From: Halostagnicola larsenii XH-48 | GTDB taxonomy: Archaea > Halobacteriota > Halobacteria > Halobacteriales > Natrialbaceae | Assembly (NCBI RefSeq): GCF_000517625.1 | Contig: NZ_CP007055.1 | Location: 62,001 to 126,000 of the forward strand | DNA length: 64,000 nucleotides | Direction of reading: 5' to 3' | Part shown: positions 36,963 to 47,118 of the stretch, piece by piece | Layout: every line of letters begins with the position of its first letter | How positions within the stretch are numbered: the stretch's first letter is position 1 | The notes under the pieces: generated by a model | Told to the model about the DNA's origin: nothing | The model's input: the letters and a program-made list of their open reading frames with translations, nothing else | The model's database searches: none | Made by a program: the position numbers and the translations under genes

Positions 36963-37718
36963 TTACTCTGCTGCCATCCGCTCGTCGCCGACGTAGGATC
37001 GAGTCGCGTCCACCAAAACCTGCTTGTATGTACTCGAGTCGGGTTCCTCGGCGAGTTCGCGAAAGCGCTGTCTGAATCCCTCGAAATCGACTCCCGGCGC
37101 GTCCATCGCGGCGGCGTGGGCGAGGTCGTACAGTCGGTGATCGGCCTCGAGGAGGTCGTGGCGCTCACCAAGTGCCAGCGCAAAGGCCGCGTTCACGGCC
37201 GTGATTTCGGGGTCCGCACTCGGCGAGATTCTCTCGAGGCCGGGTCTCGAGGGTGGGTTCGGCCGATCCGCGACCGCCGTCGCGAGCGAGGACTCGAGGA
37301 AGGCCAGCAGCTTCTTTCCGGGACCCACAGAGAGGGTGATATCGTCGGCGTAGATGTCTTTCATGTGATTTGCAATCTGGTAGCAGTGAGCGAGTTGTCG
37401 TCGCTCGACACGTTTGCCTCCGAGTGCAAGATAGAGTACCTCATCGATCGACTGGGTGTGTGAGGGGTGGGCTTGCTCGTGGCGGGCCATGTGGGCGAAC
37501 TCGTGGAGGGCGAGTTCGCTGGCCATCGCGCTCGAGGCGGCCTGTCTCGAGATGTTCAACACGTGGTAGTCGTCGTAGTGGGCGGCCCAGGTGCGTTCGT
37601 CGGGGTCGTCCTTGAGGCGAACGGTGACTGGCAGCGAGAGGTCGTGTTCGGTTTCGAAGCGGTCTTGGGCGCTGAGAAAGGGAGCGGCAGGGCCCGATCC
37701 GTGAACGCGGATATCCAT
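36963..37718 (-). CDS. DUF5781-family protein with an HExxH motif
   Basis: This 251-residue protein lies, reversed, between rpsG and the EF-2 gene. The central LALHEFAHMARHEQAH contains HExxH, the zinc site of many metallopeptidases. A later Glu-rich stretch, QSIDEVLYLALGG, could supply the third ligand. The start at MDIRVHGSGPAAPFLS matches my memory of the family; the open frame continues upstream to 37844 without a good signal. DUF5781 has no assigned role. Protease activity is inference from the motif. Confidence 0.75.
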   Translation of the reverse strand: MDIRVHGSGPAAPFLSAQDRFETEHDLSLPVTVRLKDDPDERTWAAHYDDYHVLNISRQAASSAMASELALHEFAHMARHEQAHPSHTQSIDEVLYLALGGKRVERRQLAHCYQIANHMKDIYADDITLSVGPGKKLLAFLESSLATAVADRPNPPSRPGLERISPSADPEITAVNAAFALALGERHDLLEADHRLYDLAHAAAMDAPGVDFEGFRQRFRELAEEPDSSTYKQVLVDATRSYVGDERMAAE

Positions 37719-37947
37719 GGGTACCAATAGCAAGGGCTGGCCGTGTATGTCTGTTTCGCCCGTTCGGTACCAATGGCTACCGTTCGATTCGACCGGGGTG
37801 GGATCCGAAGTAGAATCACAAAACTGTTCGTGCATGACATTCACTCACTAAAATGAGGGATTCACGCTATCCAGCGGGTTACTGTCTCGATTTCCGACGC
37901 CAGCGAAACACTACCCTTTTGACCCCGCTGCCGGTAAAGGTGGATAT

Positions 37948-40134
37948 ATGGGCCGACGCAAGAAGATCGTACAGGAGTGTGAACGGCTGATGGATAACCC
38001 GGAGAACATCCGGAACATCGCCATCGCCGCTCACGTCGATCACGGAAAAACGACGCTCTCGGACAACCTGCTGGCCGGTGCCGGCATGATCTCCGACGAT
38101 ACAGCCGGTGAACAGCTCGCGATGGACACCGAAGAGGACGAGCAGGAACGTGGGATCACCATCGACGCGGCGAACGTCTCGATGACCCACGAGTACGAGG
38201 ATACCAACCACCTGATCAACCTCATCGACACCCCAGGCCACGTCGACTTCGGTGGCGACGTAACCCGTGCGATGCGCGCCGTCGACGGTGCGCTCGTCGT
38301 CGTCGACGCCGTCGAGGGTGCCATGCCCCAGACCGAAACGGTCCTCCGGCAGGCGCTCCGTGAAGGCGTCAAACCGACGCTCTTTATCAACAAGGTCGAC
38401 CGCCTCATTTCGGAACTGCAGGAAGGTCCCGAGGAGATGCAACAGCGTCTCGTCTCGGTCATCAACGACGTCAACGAACTCATCCGCGGGATGACCCAGG
38501 ACATGGACGACATCGAAGATTGGACGGTTTCCGTCGAAGACGGTACCGTCGGCTTCGGCTCTGCGCTGTACAAGTGGGGCGTCTCCATGCCCTCGATGCA
38601 GCGAACCGGGATGGACTTCGCCGAGATCATGGAGCTCGAGCAAAACGACAAACGACAGAAACTCCACGAGAAGACGCCCCTGTCGGACGTCGTGCTCGAT
38701 ATGGTCTGTGAGCACTTCCCGAACCCCGTCGACGCACAGCCTCGTCGTATCCCGCGCGTCTGGCGTGGCGACGCCGAATCCGAACTCGCAGAGCAGATGC
38801 GCCTCGTCGACGAGTCCGGCGAAGTCGTACTGATGGTTACCGACATCTCGATGGATCCACACGCCGGCGAAGTCGCCAGCGGTCGTGTCTTCTCGGGAAC
38901 GCTCGAGAAGGGCCAGGAACTCTACGTCTCCGGTACTGCGGGCAAGAACCGCGTGCAGTCGGTCGGTATCTACATGGGTGGTGAACGCGAGGAAGTGGAC
39001 TCCGTTCCGGCGGGGAACATCGCGGCCGTCACCGGCCTGCGAGACGCCATCGCCGGCTCGACCGTCTCGAGCGTCGAGATGACGCCGTTCGAATCGATCG
39101 AACACATCTCCGAGCCGGTCATCACGAAGAGCGTCGAGGCCCAGACGATGGACGACCTGCCGAAGCTGATCGAGACGCTGCGACAGGTCTCCAAGGAGGA
39201 TCCGACGATCCAGATCACGATCAACGAGGACACGGGCGAGCACCTGATCTCCGGACAGGGCGAGCTCCACCTCGAGGTCATCACCCAGCGTATCGAGAAG
39301 AACCAGGGCATTCCGGTCAACACCGGTGAGCCGATCGTCGTCTACCGCGAGGCGATTCAGCAGCCGAGCGATCAGGTCGAGGGTATCTCGCCGAACCGCC
39401 ACAACCGCTTTTACATCTCCGTCGAGCCGCTCACGGAGGATCTCGTCGACACGATCAAGATGGGCGAGGCGTCGATGGACATGCCTGAGCAAGAGCGCCG
39501 CGAAGCGCTGCAGGAAGCCGGCATGGACAAGGACGACTCCCAGATCGTCGAACACATCCACGGCTCGAACATCCTGCTCGATGCCACGAAGGGTATCCAG
39601 CACTTGAACGAGACGATGGAGCTGTTCATCGAGGGGCTCGAGGACGCGCTGGACAACGGTCCGCTCGCCAACGAGCCCGTCCAGGGGACGCTCATCCGCC
39701 TGCACGACGCGCGACTCCACGAGGACACGATCCACCGTGGTCCGGCACAGGTCATCCCAGCAACGCGAAACGCCGTCCACAAGGCGCTGATCGACGGCCA
39801 GATCAAAATGCTCGAGCCGATGCAGGACGTCCGTATCGACGTACCGAACGATCACATGGGTGCCGCCTCCGGCGAGATCCAGGGTCGTCGTGGCCGCGTC
39901 GACGACATGTACCAGGAAGGTGACCTCATGGTCGTCGAGGGTATCGCGCCCGTCGACGAGATGATCGGCTTCGCCTCCGACATCCGCTCTGCGACCGAGG
40001 GACGTGCCTCCTGGAACACCGAGAACGCAGGCTTCGAGGTTATGTCCGACTCGCTCCAGCGGGAGAAGGTTATGGAGATCCGCGAGCGCAAGGGCATGAA
40101 ACTCGAGCTGCCGCCGGCGATCGAGTATATCTAA
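37948..40134 (+). CDS. fusA: Translation elongation factor EF-2
   Basis: This 728-residue GTPase translocates the ribosome. The P-loop is AHVDHGKTT, the switch II motif is DTPGHVDF and the guanine-specificity motif is NKVD. The diphthamide histidine is in [15 protein letters not shown], the site modified in archaea and eukaryotes. Domain order and length are normal. A GGTGG lies a few bases before the ATG. A T run (40154-40159) follows the stop. Confidence 0.98.
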   Translation: MGRRKKIVQECERLMDNPENIRNIAIAAHVDHGKTTLSDNLLAGAGMISDDTAGEQLAMDTEEDEQERGITIDAANVSMTHEYEDTNHLINLIDTPGHVDFGGDVTRAMRAVDGALVVVDAVEGAMPQTETVLRQALREGVKPTLFINKVDRLISELQEGPEEMQQRLVSVINDVNELIRGMTQDMDDIEDWTVSVEDGTVGFGSALYKWGVSMPSMQRTGMDFAEIMELEQNDKRQKLHEKTPLSDVVLDMVCEHFPNPVDAQPRRIPRVWRGDAESELAEQMRLVDESGEVVLMVTDISMDPHAGEVASGRVFSGTLEKGQELYVSGTAGKNRVQSVGIYMGGEREEVDSVPAGNIAAVTGLRDAIAGSTVSSVEMTPFESIEHISEPVITKSVEAQTMDDLPKLIETLRQVSKEDPTIQITINEDTGEHLISGQGELHLEVITQRIEKNQGIPVNTGEPIVVYREAIQQPSDQVEGISPNRHNRFYISVEPLTEDLVDTIKMGEASMDMPEQERREALQEAGMDKDDSQIVEHIHGSNILLDATKGIQHLNETMELFIEGLEDALDNGPLANEPVQGTLIRLHDARLHEDTIHRGPAQVIPATRNAVHKALIDGQIKMLEPMQDVRIDVPNDHMGAASGEIQGRRGRVDDMYQEGDLMVVEGIAPVDEMIGFASDIRSATEGRASWNTENAGFEVMSDSLQREKVMEIRERKGMKLELPPAIEYI

Positions 40135-40243
40135 GCGGCACCGTTCGGCTGACTTTTTTCTTCTCACGACCGCGTTGCTCCGTTCCAGCGGTTGGGTTGG
40201 TCTTCAATTCGATTAGCTGGCTGAAGGGTACGTTACGATTTCA

Positions 40244-40267
40244 GATGGGCACTTTATCGCGCCCATC
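40244..40267. terminator. Hairpin between the convergent EF-2 and serS genes
   Basis: GATGGGC (40244-40250) and GCCCATC (40261-40267) form a perfect 7-bp stem with a 10-base loop. It lies between the two convergent stops and may serve both, though without long T runs. Confidence 0.35.
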
Positions 40268-40360
40268 GTACCGAGTAAACAGTACTGGGCGCGCGAACAA
40301 TCGTTCGTCCACACGAACGCTCACGAAAACTATTCTGGCCGCACGATCAACGCTCGAGCG

Positions 40361-41740
40361 CTACTCGCGCTTGCCCGCACCGAGCGCCGCTTCGCCGACT
40401 TTCTCGTGGCCCTCGATGACCTCCTGTCCGCCCATGTAGGGCCGTAGCGCTTCGGGAATCGTCACGGTCCCGTCGTCGTTCTGGTGGTACTCGAGGACCG
40501 CGACCATCACCCGCGGGAGCGCGAGCCCGGAGGCGTTCAGGGTGTGGAGGTATTCGGCCGATTCGTGGCGCTCTGGCCGGTAGCGAAGCCCGGCCCGGCG
40601 GGCCTGAAACTCCTTGAAGTTCGAGGCGGAGGAGACCTCGAGCCAGCGCCCACCTTCCGCGGGTCCGTCGTCCATGTCGTCGCCAGGTGCCCAGACCTCG
40701 ATGTCGTAGGTCTTGGCCGAGGCGAAGGTGAGGTCGCCGGTGCAGAGTTCGAGGATCCGGTAGGGAAGCTCGAGTTTCCGAAGGACTTCTTCTGCTTCTC
40801 CCAGGAGGTCCTCGAGGCGCTCGTCGCTGGTTTCGGGGTCGACGAAGTTGACCAGTTCGACCTTGTTGAACTGGTGGACGCGGACGATACCCCGCGTTTC
40901 GGTGCCGTGTTCGCCGGCCTCGCGCCGGAAGTTCGGCGAGTAGGCCTGGTGTTTGAGCGGGAGGTCGTCGTTTAGCAGGATCTCGTCTGCGTACATGTTG
41001 GTGACCGAAACCTCCGCAGTCGGGCAGAGCCAGAGGTCGTCATCGTCGTGTTCGTCCCCGTTGTCGTCGCCGAGTCGGTAGGCATCCTCGGCGAACTTGG
41101 GAAGCTGTCCGGTTCCGCGCATCGATCGGCTGTTGACCGGAACCGGCGGGAAGATGTCGATGTAGCCTTGTTCGCGGTGGACGTCGAGCATGAACTGGAT
41201 CAGCGCGTGCTCGAGGCGAGCGCCGTCGCCTTTCAGGAAGTAAAAGCCCGATCCGGTCGTCTTCGCGCCGCGAGCCTCGTCGATGATGTCCAGCTCTTCG
41301 CCGAGGTCGTAGTGGGGGACGACCTCGTCCGGAAGCTCGCGGCGGTCGTCGAACCCCCAGCGCCGTCGTTCGACGTTGTCGGCTTCGTCCTCGCCGACGG
41401 GGACGCTCTCGTCGGGAATCTGCGGGATCTCGAGCAGCCGTTGCTCGAGTTCGTCCTCGAGGTTGGACGCCTCCGCTTCGACGTCCTCGATGTCGTCTTT
41501 GAGCGACTGGGAGCGCTCGATGGCCTCCTGGGCTTTCTCGTCTTTGCCCTCCTGTTTGAGTTCGCCGATTTGGGAGCTGATCTCGTTTCGCTCGTGGCGA
41601 AGTTCGTCGCCGCGGGCTTTGAGCTCGCGCCAGCGTTCGTCGATATCGAGGATCTCGTCGAAGTCGACGTCGGCCCCCCGGTTCTCGAGGGCGTCGCGTA
41701 CCGCGTCGGGATTCTCTCGTAGATAGGTCCGATCGAGCAT
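40361..41740 (-). CDS. serS: Seryl-tRNA synthetase
   Basis: This 459-residue class II synthetase charges tRNA-Ser. The N-terminal ~105 residues form the tRNA-binding coiled coil (RWRELKARGDELRHERNEIS onward). Motif 2 is NFRREAGEHGTETRGIVRVH and motif 3 is LALPRVMVAVLEYHQ. It is the common bacterial-type SerRS, not the methanogen form. The start MLDRTYLRENPDAVRDAL is canonical. Confidence 0.97.
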   Translation of the reverse strand: MLDRTYLRENPDAVRDALENRGADVDFDEILDIDERWRELKARGDELRHERNEISSQIGELKQEGKDEKAQEAIERSQSLKDDIEDVEAEASNLEDELEQRLLEIPQIPDESVPVGEDEADNVERRRWGFDDRRELPDEVVPHYDLGEELDIIDEARGAKTTGSGFYFLKGDGARLEHALIQFMLDVHREQGYIDIFPPVPVNSRSMRGTGQLPKFAEDAYRLGDDNGDEHDDDDLWLCPTAEVSVTNMYADEILLNDDLPLKHQAYSPNFRREAGEHGTETRGIVRVHQFNKVELVNFVDPETSDERLEDLLGEAEEVLRKLELPYRILELCTGDLTFASAKTYDIEVWAPGDDMDDGPAEGGRWLEVSSASNFKEFQARRAGLRYRPERHESAEYLHTLNASGLALPRVMVAVLEYHQNDDGTVTIPEALRPYMGGQEVIEGHEKVGEAALGAGKRE

Positions 41741-41866
41741 TGACCGGTGATTCTTCGTCGCTCGGCAAAACCGTGTCGGAAGGCCGCCTCGGTCCGTCAC
41801 AGCGACCGCCCCGAACAGCGGGTGGTTGCGGGAAACCCTTTTTTGCCGGGAGCGCGCTTCTCCGCT

Positions 41867-43075
41867 ATGGATCCGTTCGAGGGCGAGGCGTCGTCGCGGC
41901 CCGTCGAGTACGAGCCCGTGAGCGTCAAAGACGTCTTAGTCGAGATGAAAGACACCGCGGAGCTGTTGATCGATCTCTCGTACTCGGCGGTGTTACACCG
42001 CAACGAAGCGCTCGCGACGGAAGTGCTCAGGCTAGAAGAGCGGATGGACGTTCTCGAGCTTCGGGCGCGGATGAGCCTGATGATGGCCGTTCGAAGCCCC
42101 GACGAGGCGGAAAAGCTCGCCCCGGTGCTCGGAATCGTTACCGCGGCAGGACAGATAAGCGACGCCGCCGGCGATATCGCGAAGATCGTCCTCGAGGATA
42201 TCCGCCTTCCGGAGGCGATGCGCGCGGCGCTCCCCGAAGCCGTCGAGATGCTGGTCCGCGGCGTCGTCGACGCCGAGTCGGCCTACGAGGGACGAACGCT
42301 CGCGGATATCGACCTCGAGTCGGAGACCGGCGTGCGGGTCATCGCGCTCCGGCGCGGTGACGAGTGGCTTCTCAACCCCGGTCCCGACACGCGGATCGAG
42401 GTCGACGACGTCGCGTTTCTTCGCGGGCCCGAGTCGTCGATCGGCGACGTGTTTGGCCGGATGACGGGCAAATCCTACGACCCACCGGTTACCGACGCGC
42501 CGATGATCGATGATCTCGAGCGCGCCGTCGACACCATCGTCCACATGAAGAACCTCTCGGAACTAGCGGTCGATCTGGCCTACAGCTCTATTCTCTTCGA
42601 CAGCGAGGAACTCGCCGAGGAGGTCCGCAACCTTGAGGTCGAGGTCGACGCCATGGAGTCGCGCTTCGAAGCCTGGACGCTTCGGGCGGCCGCCGACGCC
42701 GACGACCCCGTCGCGCTGCGAGGCTTGATCCACCTCGGCAGCGCCACGGAGGTCATCAGCGACGCCGCGGTCGACATCAGTGAAGGCGTTCTCAGGGATA
42801 TCGACGTTCACCCGGTCGTTCACCTGGCGGTCCAGGAGAGCGACGAGATTCTCACCCGGGTGGAACTCGATGACGGGAGCGATCTGGACGGCACGTCCGT
42901 CACCGCGGGCGTTCCCGACGTCGACGCGACGATGTCGATAATCGCGATTCGTCGTCCCGGAGAAGGCTGGTTGCTCGTCGGAGAGGCCGGCGCTGAACTG
43001 CGCGGCGGGGACGTCCTGATCTCGAAGGGGACGCGAACGGCGGCGAGCGCGTTCGAAGAACTGGCACAGGCCTAA
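41867..43075 (+). CDS. Duplicated PhoU-like plus TrkA-C domain protein
   Basis: This 402-residue soluble protein consists of two similar halves. Each has a helical PhoU-like domain (MKDTAELLIDLSYSAVLHRN and MKNLSELAVDLAYSSILFDS) and then a TrkA-C/RCK-C-like ligand domain (GVRVIALRRGDEWLLNPGPD and MSIIAIRRPGEGWLLVGEAG). Such proteins regulate potassium channels or related transporters. No channel gene is adjacent; the Mg-type transporter genes downstream are convergent. Confidence 0.88.
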   Translation: MDPFEGEASSRPVEYEPVSVKDVLVEMKDTAELLIDLSYSAVLHRNEALATEVLRLEERMDVLELRARMSLMMAVRSPDEAEKLAPVLGIVTAAGQISDAAGDIAKIVLEDIRLPEAMRAALPEAVEMLVRGVVDAESAYEGRTLADIDLESETGVRVIALRRGDEWLLNPGPDTRIEVDDVAFLRGPESSIGDVFGRMTGKSYDPPVTDAPMIDDLERAVDTIVHMKNLSELAVDLAYSSILFDSEELAEEVRNLEVEVDAMESRFEAWTLRAAADADDPVALRGLIHLGSATEVISDAAVDISEGVLRDIDVHPVVHLAVQESDEILTRVELDDGSDLDGTSVTAGVPDVDATMSIIAIRRPGEGWLLVGEAGAELRGGDVLISKGTRTAASAFEELAQA

Positions 43076-43120
43076 CTCGAGGCGACACTGCTTTTTGCGA
43101 TAGCAATCAGGTGAGCGCGG

Positions 43121-43699
43121 TCACAGCGAGAGCACTGCCGTCGAGATTCCGATGAAGATGATCATGCCGAAGACGTCGACGATGTTCGTCACGATCGGAA
43201 TCGTCGTGTCGTCGGGGTCGATTCCGAGGCGAAACGAGGCGTACGTCGCGGCGAAGCTACAGACGATCGCAACAACTGCTACTGACATGCCACTGGAAAG
43301 CGAGATGGTCAACAACACCCAGAGCGGAAGGGTAGCTCCGATGATCTGCCCGATGAGCCACGCGCCGATCGCGAGTGCGGTAAATACCGTCGCGCCGAGT
43401 GCGAGGATCGCGAGGACGTTGGCCCACAGTTCCCGATCCCGCGGGTCGAACTCCGTCGTTCCCAGGTGAAGCCGCGTGGAGAGGCGCGAACTCAAGATCG
43501 CGCCGAGATTGCCACCCATGCCGACCATCGTCGGCACCATCACGGCGAGCAGGCCGTACTCGCCGAGCAGTTCCTGGGCGTCCTCGAGCGTGATACCCGC
43601 GATTAGCACGATTGCGCTGAGCAGCACCAATAGCGGAAACATGTTCCTGACGATGCGGTGGATGTCCCACGTCCCGACCGAACCTGACGGGACGCTCAT
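43121..43699 (-). CDS. MgtE-like magnesium transporter membrane domain, second half-gene
   Basis: This 192-residue protein has about five membrane helices and the motif VMVPTMVGMGGNLGAILSSR, like the MgtE/SLC41 pore signature. It lacks the cytoplasmic N and CBS domains of full MgtE. A GGAGGTGA ribosome site lies 9 bases before the ATG, inside an 11-codon mini-ORF. It pairs with the upstream half-gene, and the two together could form one divalent-cation channel. Confidence 0.87.
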   Translation of the reverse strand: MSVPSGSVGTWDIHRIVRNMFPLLVLLSAIVLIAGITLEDAQELLGEYGLLAVMVPTMVGMGGNLGAILSSRLSTRLHLGTTEFDPRDRELWANVLAILALGATVFTALAIGAWLIGQIIGATLPLWVLLTISLSSGMSVAVVAIVCSFAATYASFRLGIDPDDTTIPIVTNIVDVFGMIIFIGISTAVLSL

Positions 43700-43734
43700 C
43701 AGACGCTCACCTCCGGGCCGAGCGGAACGCTCAT
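43699..43734 (-). CDS. 11-codon mini-ORF bridging the two transporter half-genes
   Basis: The ORF reads [11 protein letters not shown]. Its start overlaps the stop of the upstream gene as TGATG, and its stop overlaps the start of the downstream gene as TGATG. Its first residues (MSVPLG) mirror the next gene's MSVPSG, so it looks like a 35-base tandem duplication of a start region. It also contains the downstream ribosome-binding site. Confidence 0.4.
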   Translation of the reverse strand: MSVPLGPEVSV

Positions 43735-44303
43735 CAGGCGATCACCTCGACGATGGCGATCGAGAACAGCAAGAACAGCATACCGAAGACGTCTCCGAGC
43801 GTGGTGACGATCGGTCCGACGAGGTTGTCGGGGTCGTAGCCGTACGTGTAGCCGACGAAGATCAGCGCCAGCAGCCCAAAGATCATGAGAATAGAGGTTA
43901 ACACGCCCGAGATGAGCATGATCCCGACGAACTCGGCGAGCGTCGCAGAGTCCCAGTCGAGGACCAACAGCGCGAGCCACGTGATGACGCCGATTACGAC
44001 CGAGATACTGACTCCGTTGATAAACGACGCGATGATCGCGTTTATCAGCCGATCGTTCTTCTCGAAGTGCGGTTCGATCAGCCCTTGATGGAGTCCGCTC
44101 GAGATGCGGCCGCCGAGTGCGCCGTAGACGTTGCCCCTCGTGGCCAGAAAGACGGGAACCATCACGAGCAACCCCGGAAAGCGCTCGGCCTGCTCGACCA
44201 TGCTATCGAGAACGAGTCCGGCGAAGAGGCCGCCGCCGAGGGCGACGAACAACACGGGGATCGCTTCGCGGTAGATCGACCAGACGTCACCGCGGACACT
44301 CAT
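43734..44303 (-). CDS. MgtE-like magnesium transporter membrane domain, first half-gene
   Basis: This 189-residue membrane protein has about five helices and the motif [22 protein letters not shown], equivalent to the GxxGN pore region of MgtE/SLC41. It ends [18 protein letters not shown], similar to the end of the partner gene (VFGMIIFIGISTAVLSL), so the halves are paralogous. A fused version of such halves is usual in SLC41-type transporters. Confidence 0.87.
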   Translation of the reverse strand: MSVRGDVWSIYREAIPVLFVALGGGLFAGLVLDSMVEQAERFPGLLVMVPVFLATRGNVYGALGGRISSGLHQGLIEPHFEKNDRLINAIIASFINGVSISVVIGVITWLALLVLDWDSATLAEFVGIMLISGVLTSILMIFGLLALIFVGYTYGYDPDNLVGPIVTTLGDVFGMLFLLFSIAIVEVIA

Positions 44304-44456
44304 AGTTCGGAGTCACGCAGTATCCTGTTAAACCTAACGAGAAGGCATCTCGCCGGACAGTCCTCAAGCGATCGACGAGGACTGGGCGTTCCTGACGGCG
44401 CTGCGTGGGGACGGATGGACAAGATTTTAAGCCACCGCGGGCTACACCAGCCCACT

Positions 44457-44609
44457 ATGGGTAAAAAATCGAAGGGCAAGAAAAAACGTCTCGCCAAACT
44501 CGAGAACCAGAACAGTCGTGTTCCGTCCTGGGTTATGCTCAAGACCGACATGAACGTCCAGCGAAATCCGAAGCGGCGCAACTGGCGGCGTAGCGACACC
44601 GACGAGTAA
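44457..44609 (+). CDS. rpl39e: Large ribosomal subunit protein L39e (eL39)
   Basis: This 50-residue, strongly basic protein starts [18 protein letters not shown] and includes [10 protein letters not shown] and [12 protein letters not shown]. It lines the exit tunnel. It opens the rpl39e-rpl31e-eif6 group, with 8 bases to rpl31e. Confidence 0.97.
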   Translation: MGKKSKGKKKRLAKLENQNSRVPSWVMLKTDMNVQRNPKRRNWRRSDTDE

Positions 44610-44617
44610 GGATATCT

Positions 44618-44896
44618 ATGAGTGCAACTGATTTCGAAGAACGTGTTGTTACCGTTCCACTGCGTGATGTCAAGAAAGGTGCGAACCACGAAGCCGCCGG
44701 TCGTGCGATGACGATCGTCCGCGAGCACCTCGCGAAACACTTCGCGGTCGACGAAGACGTCGTCCGACTCGACCCCTCGATCAACGAGGCCGTCTGGTCC
44801 GAAGGCCGGGCGAACCCGCCGCGAAAGCTTCGCGTTCGCGCCGCGCGATTCGACGAAGAGGGCGAGGTCATCGTCGAAGCCGAGGTCGCCGAGTAA
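44618..44896 (+). CDS. rpl31e: Large ribosomal subunit protein L31e (eL31)
   Basis: This 92-residue eL31 contains [20 protein letters not shown] and [20 protein letters not shown]. It sits near the tunnel exit. Its stop lies one base before the TTG start of eif6. Confidence 0.97.
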   Translation: MSATDFEERVVTVPLRDVKKGANHEAAGRAMTIVREHLAKHFAVDEDVVRLDPSINEAVWSEGRANPPRKLRVRAARFDEEGEVIVEAEVAE

Positions 44897-44897
44897 C

Positions 44898-45563
44898 TTG
44901 CTACGCGCCTCCTTCACCGGGTCCTCCTATATCGGCGTCTTCGCCCGCGCGACCGACTCGTGTCTGCTCGTTCGGCCCGATGCCGACGACGACACCGTCG
45001 ACGGGCTGGCAGCCGAACTCGAGGTCGATCCGGTACGGACGACCGTCGGCGGCTCCTCGACGGTTGGAGCGCTCGCGACGGGCAACGAAAACGGCCTGCT
45101 CGTCAGCACGCGCATCCTCGAGTACGAACGCGAGGCACTCGAGGACGCTGTCGAGGTTCCCGTCGAGGAGCTTCCGGGGAGTATCAACGCTGCCGGCAAC
45201 GTCGTCCTGGCGAACGATTACGGTGCGTACGTCCACCCCGACCTGCCGCGAGACGCGATTCAGGTCGTCAAAGACACCCTCGAGGTGCCGGTCGAACGCG
45301 GCGACCTCGCGGGCGTTCGGACGGTTGGGACCGCCGGCGTCGCCAACAACACGGGCGTGCTTTGTCACCCGAAGGCGACGGACGCGGAACTCGACTTGCT
45401 CGAGGAGGCACTCGATGTCCGAGCCGATGTCGGGACGATCAACTACGGCGCGCCGCTGGTCGGTTCCGGGCTGCTCGCCAACGAGTCGGGCTACGCCGTC
45501 GGCGAGGACACGACGGGTCCCGAGCTCGGTCGAATCGAAGACGCGCTCGGCTACATCGACTGA
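44898..45563 (+). CDS. eif6: Translation initiation factor IF-6
   Basis: This 221-residue pentein-fold anti-association factor binds the large subunit and blocks premature joining. The repeated segments [11 protein letters not shown] and [11 protein letters not shown] are typical. It starts with TTG, supported because the family N-terminus is MLRASFxGSSYxGVFA and because it lies one base past the rpl31e stop. The gene order normally continues to rplX, but two reversed genes intervene here. Confidence 0.95.
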   Translation: MLRASFTGSSYIGVFARATDSCLLVRPDADDDTVDGLAAELEVDPVRTTVGGSSTVGALATGNENGLLVSTRILEYEREALEDAVEVPVEELPGSINAAGNVVLANDYGAYVHPDLPRDAIQVVKDTLEVPVERGDLAGVRTVGTAGVANNTGVLCHPKATDAELDLLEEALDVRADVGTINYGAPLVGSGLLANESGYAVGEDTTGPELGRIEDALGYID

Positions 45564-45646
45564 GTATCTGCATCAGCGCTGGCGTCGTCGACGTGCTGAC
45601 CGTTCGGTAGGTAAATTTTGTTTGCTGATCCGATACTGGTGAGAAT

Positions 45647-45958
45647 TCACCGCTTTTCGAATTCGTGCCGGACAACGTCGCTCTCCTCGTCCCACTCGAA
45701 GTGTTCGTGGGCTCGCTCGAGCATCGATCTGTAGGCCTCGAGATTCTCGAACCCCTCGGATCGTGCGTCCTCGTCGGTCAGGTCGTCGAGCGTTCGGTCG
45801 GTAATCTCGGCGACTTCGAACGTCGTCCCGTCGATGGTGAACGTATCGCCGGCGTCGGCGTACTGCTGCCCGCGGTGGATCTGCGTGATGTCCCCCTCGA
45901 GGACCTGTTCGCGCATTCGTTCGCTCGGCAGGAGTTCGTCGGGATCGATTTCGCTCAT
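45647..45958 (-). CDS. ASCH-domain protein
   Basis: This 103-residue acidic protein is of the ASCH (PUA-like) type. LPSERMREQVLEGDITQIHR and ADAGDTFTIDGTTFEVAEI are the recognisable parts. ASCH domains bind RNA or act on modified nucleosides. It is reversed within the eif6-rplX gap, which is unusual for this neighbourhood. Confidence 0.8.
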   Translation of the reverse strand: MSEIDPDELLPSERMREQVLEGDITQIHRGQQYADAGDTFTIDGTTFEVAEITDRTLDDLTDEDARSEGFENLEAYRSMLERAHEHFEWDEESDVVRHEFEKR

Positions 45959-46000
45959 AGCTCGTGTTCGCTCGCCAGCAGGAAAACTGTACGGCCAAAC

Positions 46001-46036
46001 GGATTCTGTCTGGCCAACGGATTCTGTCTAGCCGAC
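46001..46036. repeat. Two-unit 18-bp tandem repeat
   Basis: GGATTCTGTCTGGCCAAC (46001-46018) is followed directly by GGATTCTGTCTAGCCGAC (46019-46036), with two differences. Degenerate partial units flank it. It lies between the ASCH gene start and the AEC transporter stop, and could be replication slippage in an inserted segment. Confidence 0.55.
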
Positions 46037-46059
46037 GGAGTCCGTATCTGCGAGCGGTC

Positions 46060-46968
46060 CTAGCCGACCAGCGTGATGAGAACGAACAGGCTCGCGATGG
46101 AGACGAGCGTCGTCACGAACACGTTCAACGAGGCGAACTGCTCGTCGCCGCCGAGTTCGTTCGCGAAGACGAACGTCGAGACAGCCGTCGGCGTCCCGAA
46201 CATGACGACCGTCGCGGTGAACGTCGCGTCGTCGACGGCCAGCATCGAGAAGACTACCCACGCGAGCAGCGGCATGCAGACGATCTTGAGGGCGACGACC
46301 GCGCCGGATGCACCGAAATCGATCGCGGACAGGTCGACCTGGAGCGATGCGCCGACACACAGCAACGCGAGGGGCAGGGCGAACGCGCCGACGATGTCGA
46401 GACCGTTCACAGCGAGTGCGGGGACAGTAGTCGACGATGATCCCACGGCGAGTCCCGCGATCAACGCCAGAAGAACGGGGTTCTTGAGAAGCCCGACGAA
46501 TTCCCGGCGGATCCGTGTTTCCGACTCGTTGACTACCGCGAGGACAAGGACCGTAAGCGGCACCTGCGTCAGCGAGATGACGCCCAATACGACGCTGGCG
46601 ACGGCGGTTACGTCGCCGTTGAACGTCGCGTCCACGAGCGGCAGTCCGAGATATCCCAGATTCGAATGGTAAGACTGGACGACCGCGACGCTCTGGCGCG
46701 GCCTCGAGACCCGATTCCGGTGGACGAGCCAGGCGAGTCCCACCGTCGAGAACAGGACGAACAGCAAGCCGAAAAGTAGCGTCGGCGAGAGCAGGTCGCC
46801 GATCGCCCGATCGTACGTCGAGATGAAGATGAGCGCCGGTAACGCGACGTAGTAGGCGACGGCGTTCAGCCGTGCAGTCCTGTTCGTATCGAGCACGCCG
46901 CTCGCTCGCAATCCGGTTCCGACCAGCAACAACGCGAGCAGCCCCAGCAGCCGAGCGACGACCTCCAT
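46060..46968 (-). CDS. AEC-family auxin-efflux-like transporter
   Basis: This 302-residue membrane protein has about ten helices arranged as two repeats. Conserved features are QSYHSNLGYLGLPLVDATF and the matching GTPTAVSTFVFANELGGD late in the protein. Such carriers move organic anions or auxin-like acids. It is reversed relative to the ribosomal genes around it. Confidence 0.9.
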   Translation of the reverse strand: MEVVARLLGLLALLLVGTGLRASGVLDTNRTARLNAVAYYVALPALIFISTYDRAIGDLLSPTLLFGLLFVLFSTVGLAWLVHRNRVSRPRQSVAVVQSYHSNLGYLGLPLVDATFNGDVTAVASVVLGVISLTQVPLTVLVLAVVNESETRIRREFVGLLKNPVLLALIAGLAVGSSSTTVPALAVNGLDIVGAFALPLALLCVGASLQVDLSAIDFGASGAVVALKIVCMPLLAWVVFSMLAVDDATFTATVVMFGTPTAVSTFVFANELGGDEQFASLNVFVTTLVSIASLFVLITLVG

Positions 46969-47118
46969 GCTCCGGCACAGATGACGGGTGGCCTTTTGCC
47001 GTTCGGTTTGGGATTCGAGGACCAGCGCACCGATCCCATTCGAACTGACTGCTTCTCACTCGATCGAATCGGCGAATGGAAGGCAAGGTTCTTCCGACTC
47101 CCCGACGGATGAACGTGC

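Noticed and set aside
37879-40167. 762-codon minus-strand frame opposite EF-2
   Set aside because: Antisense shadow; EF-2 on the plus strand has all GTPase motifs and the diphthamide site.
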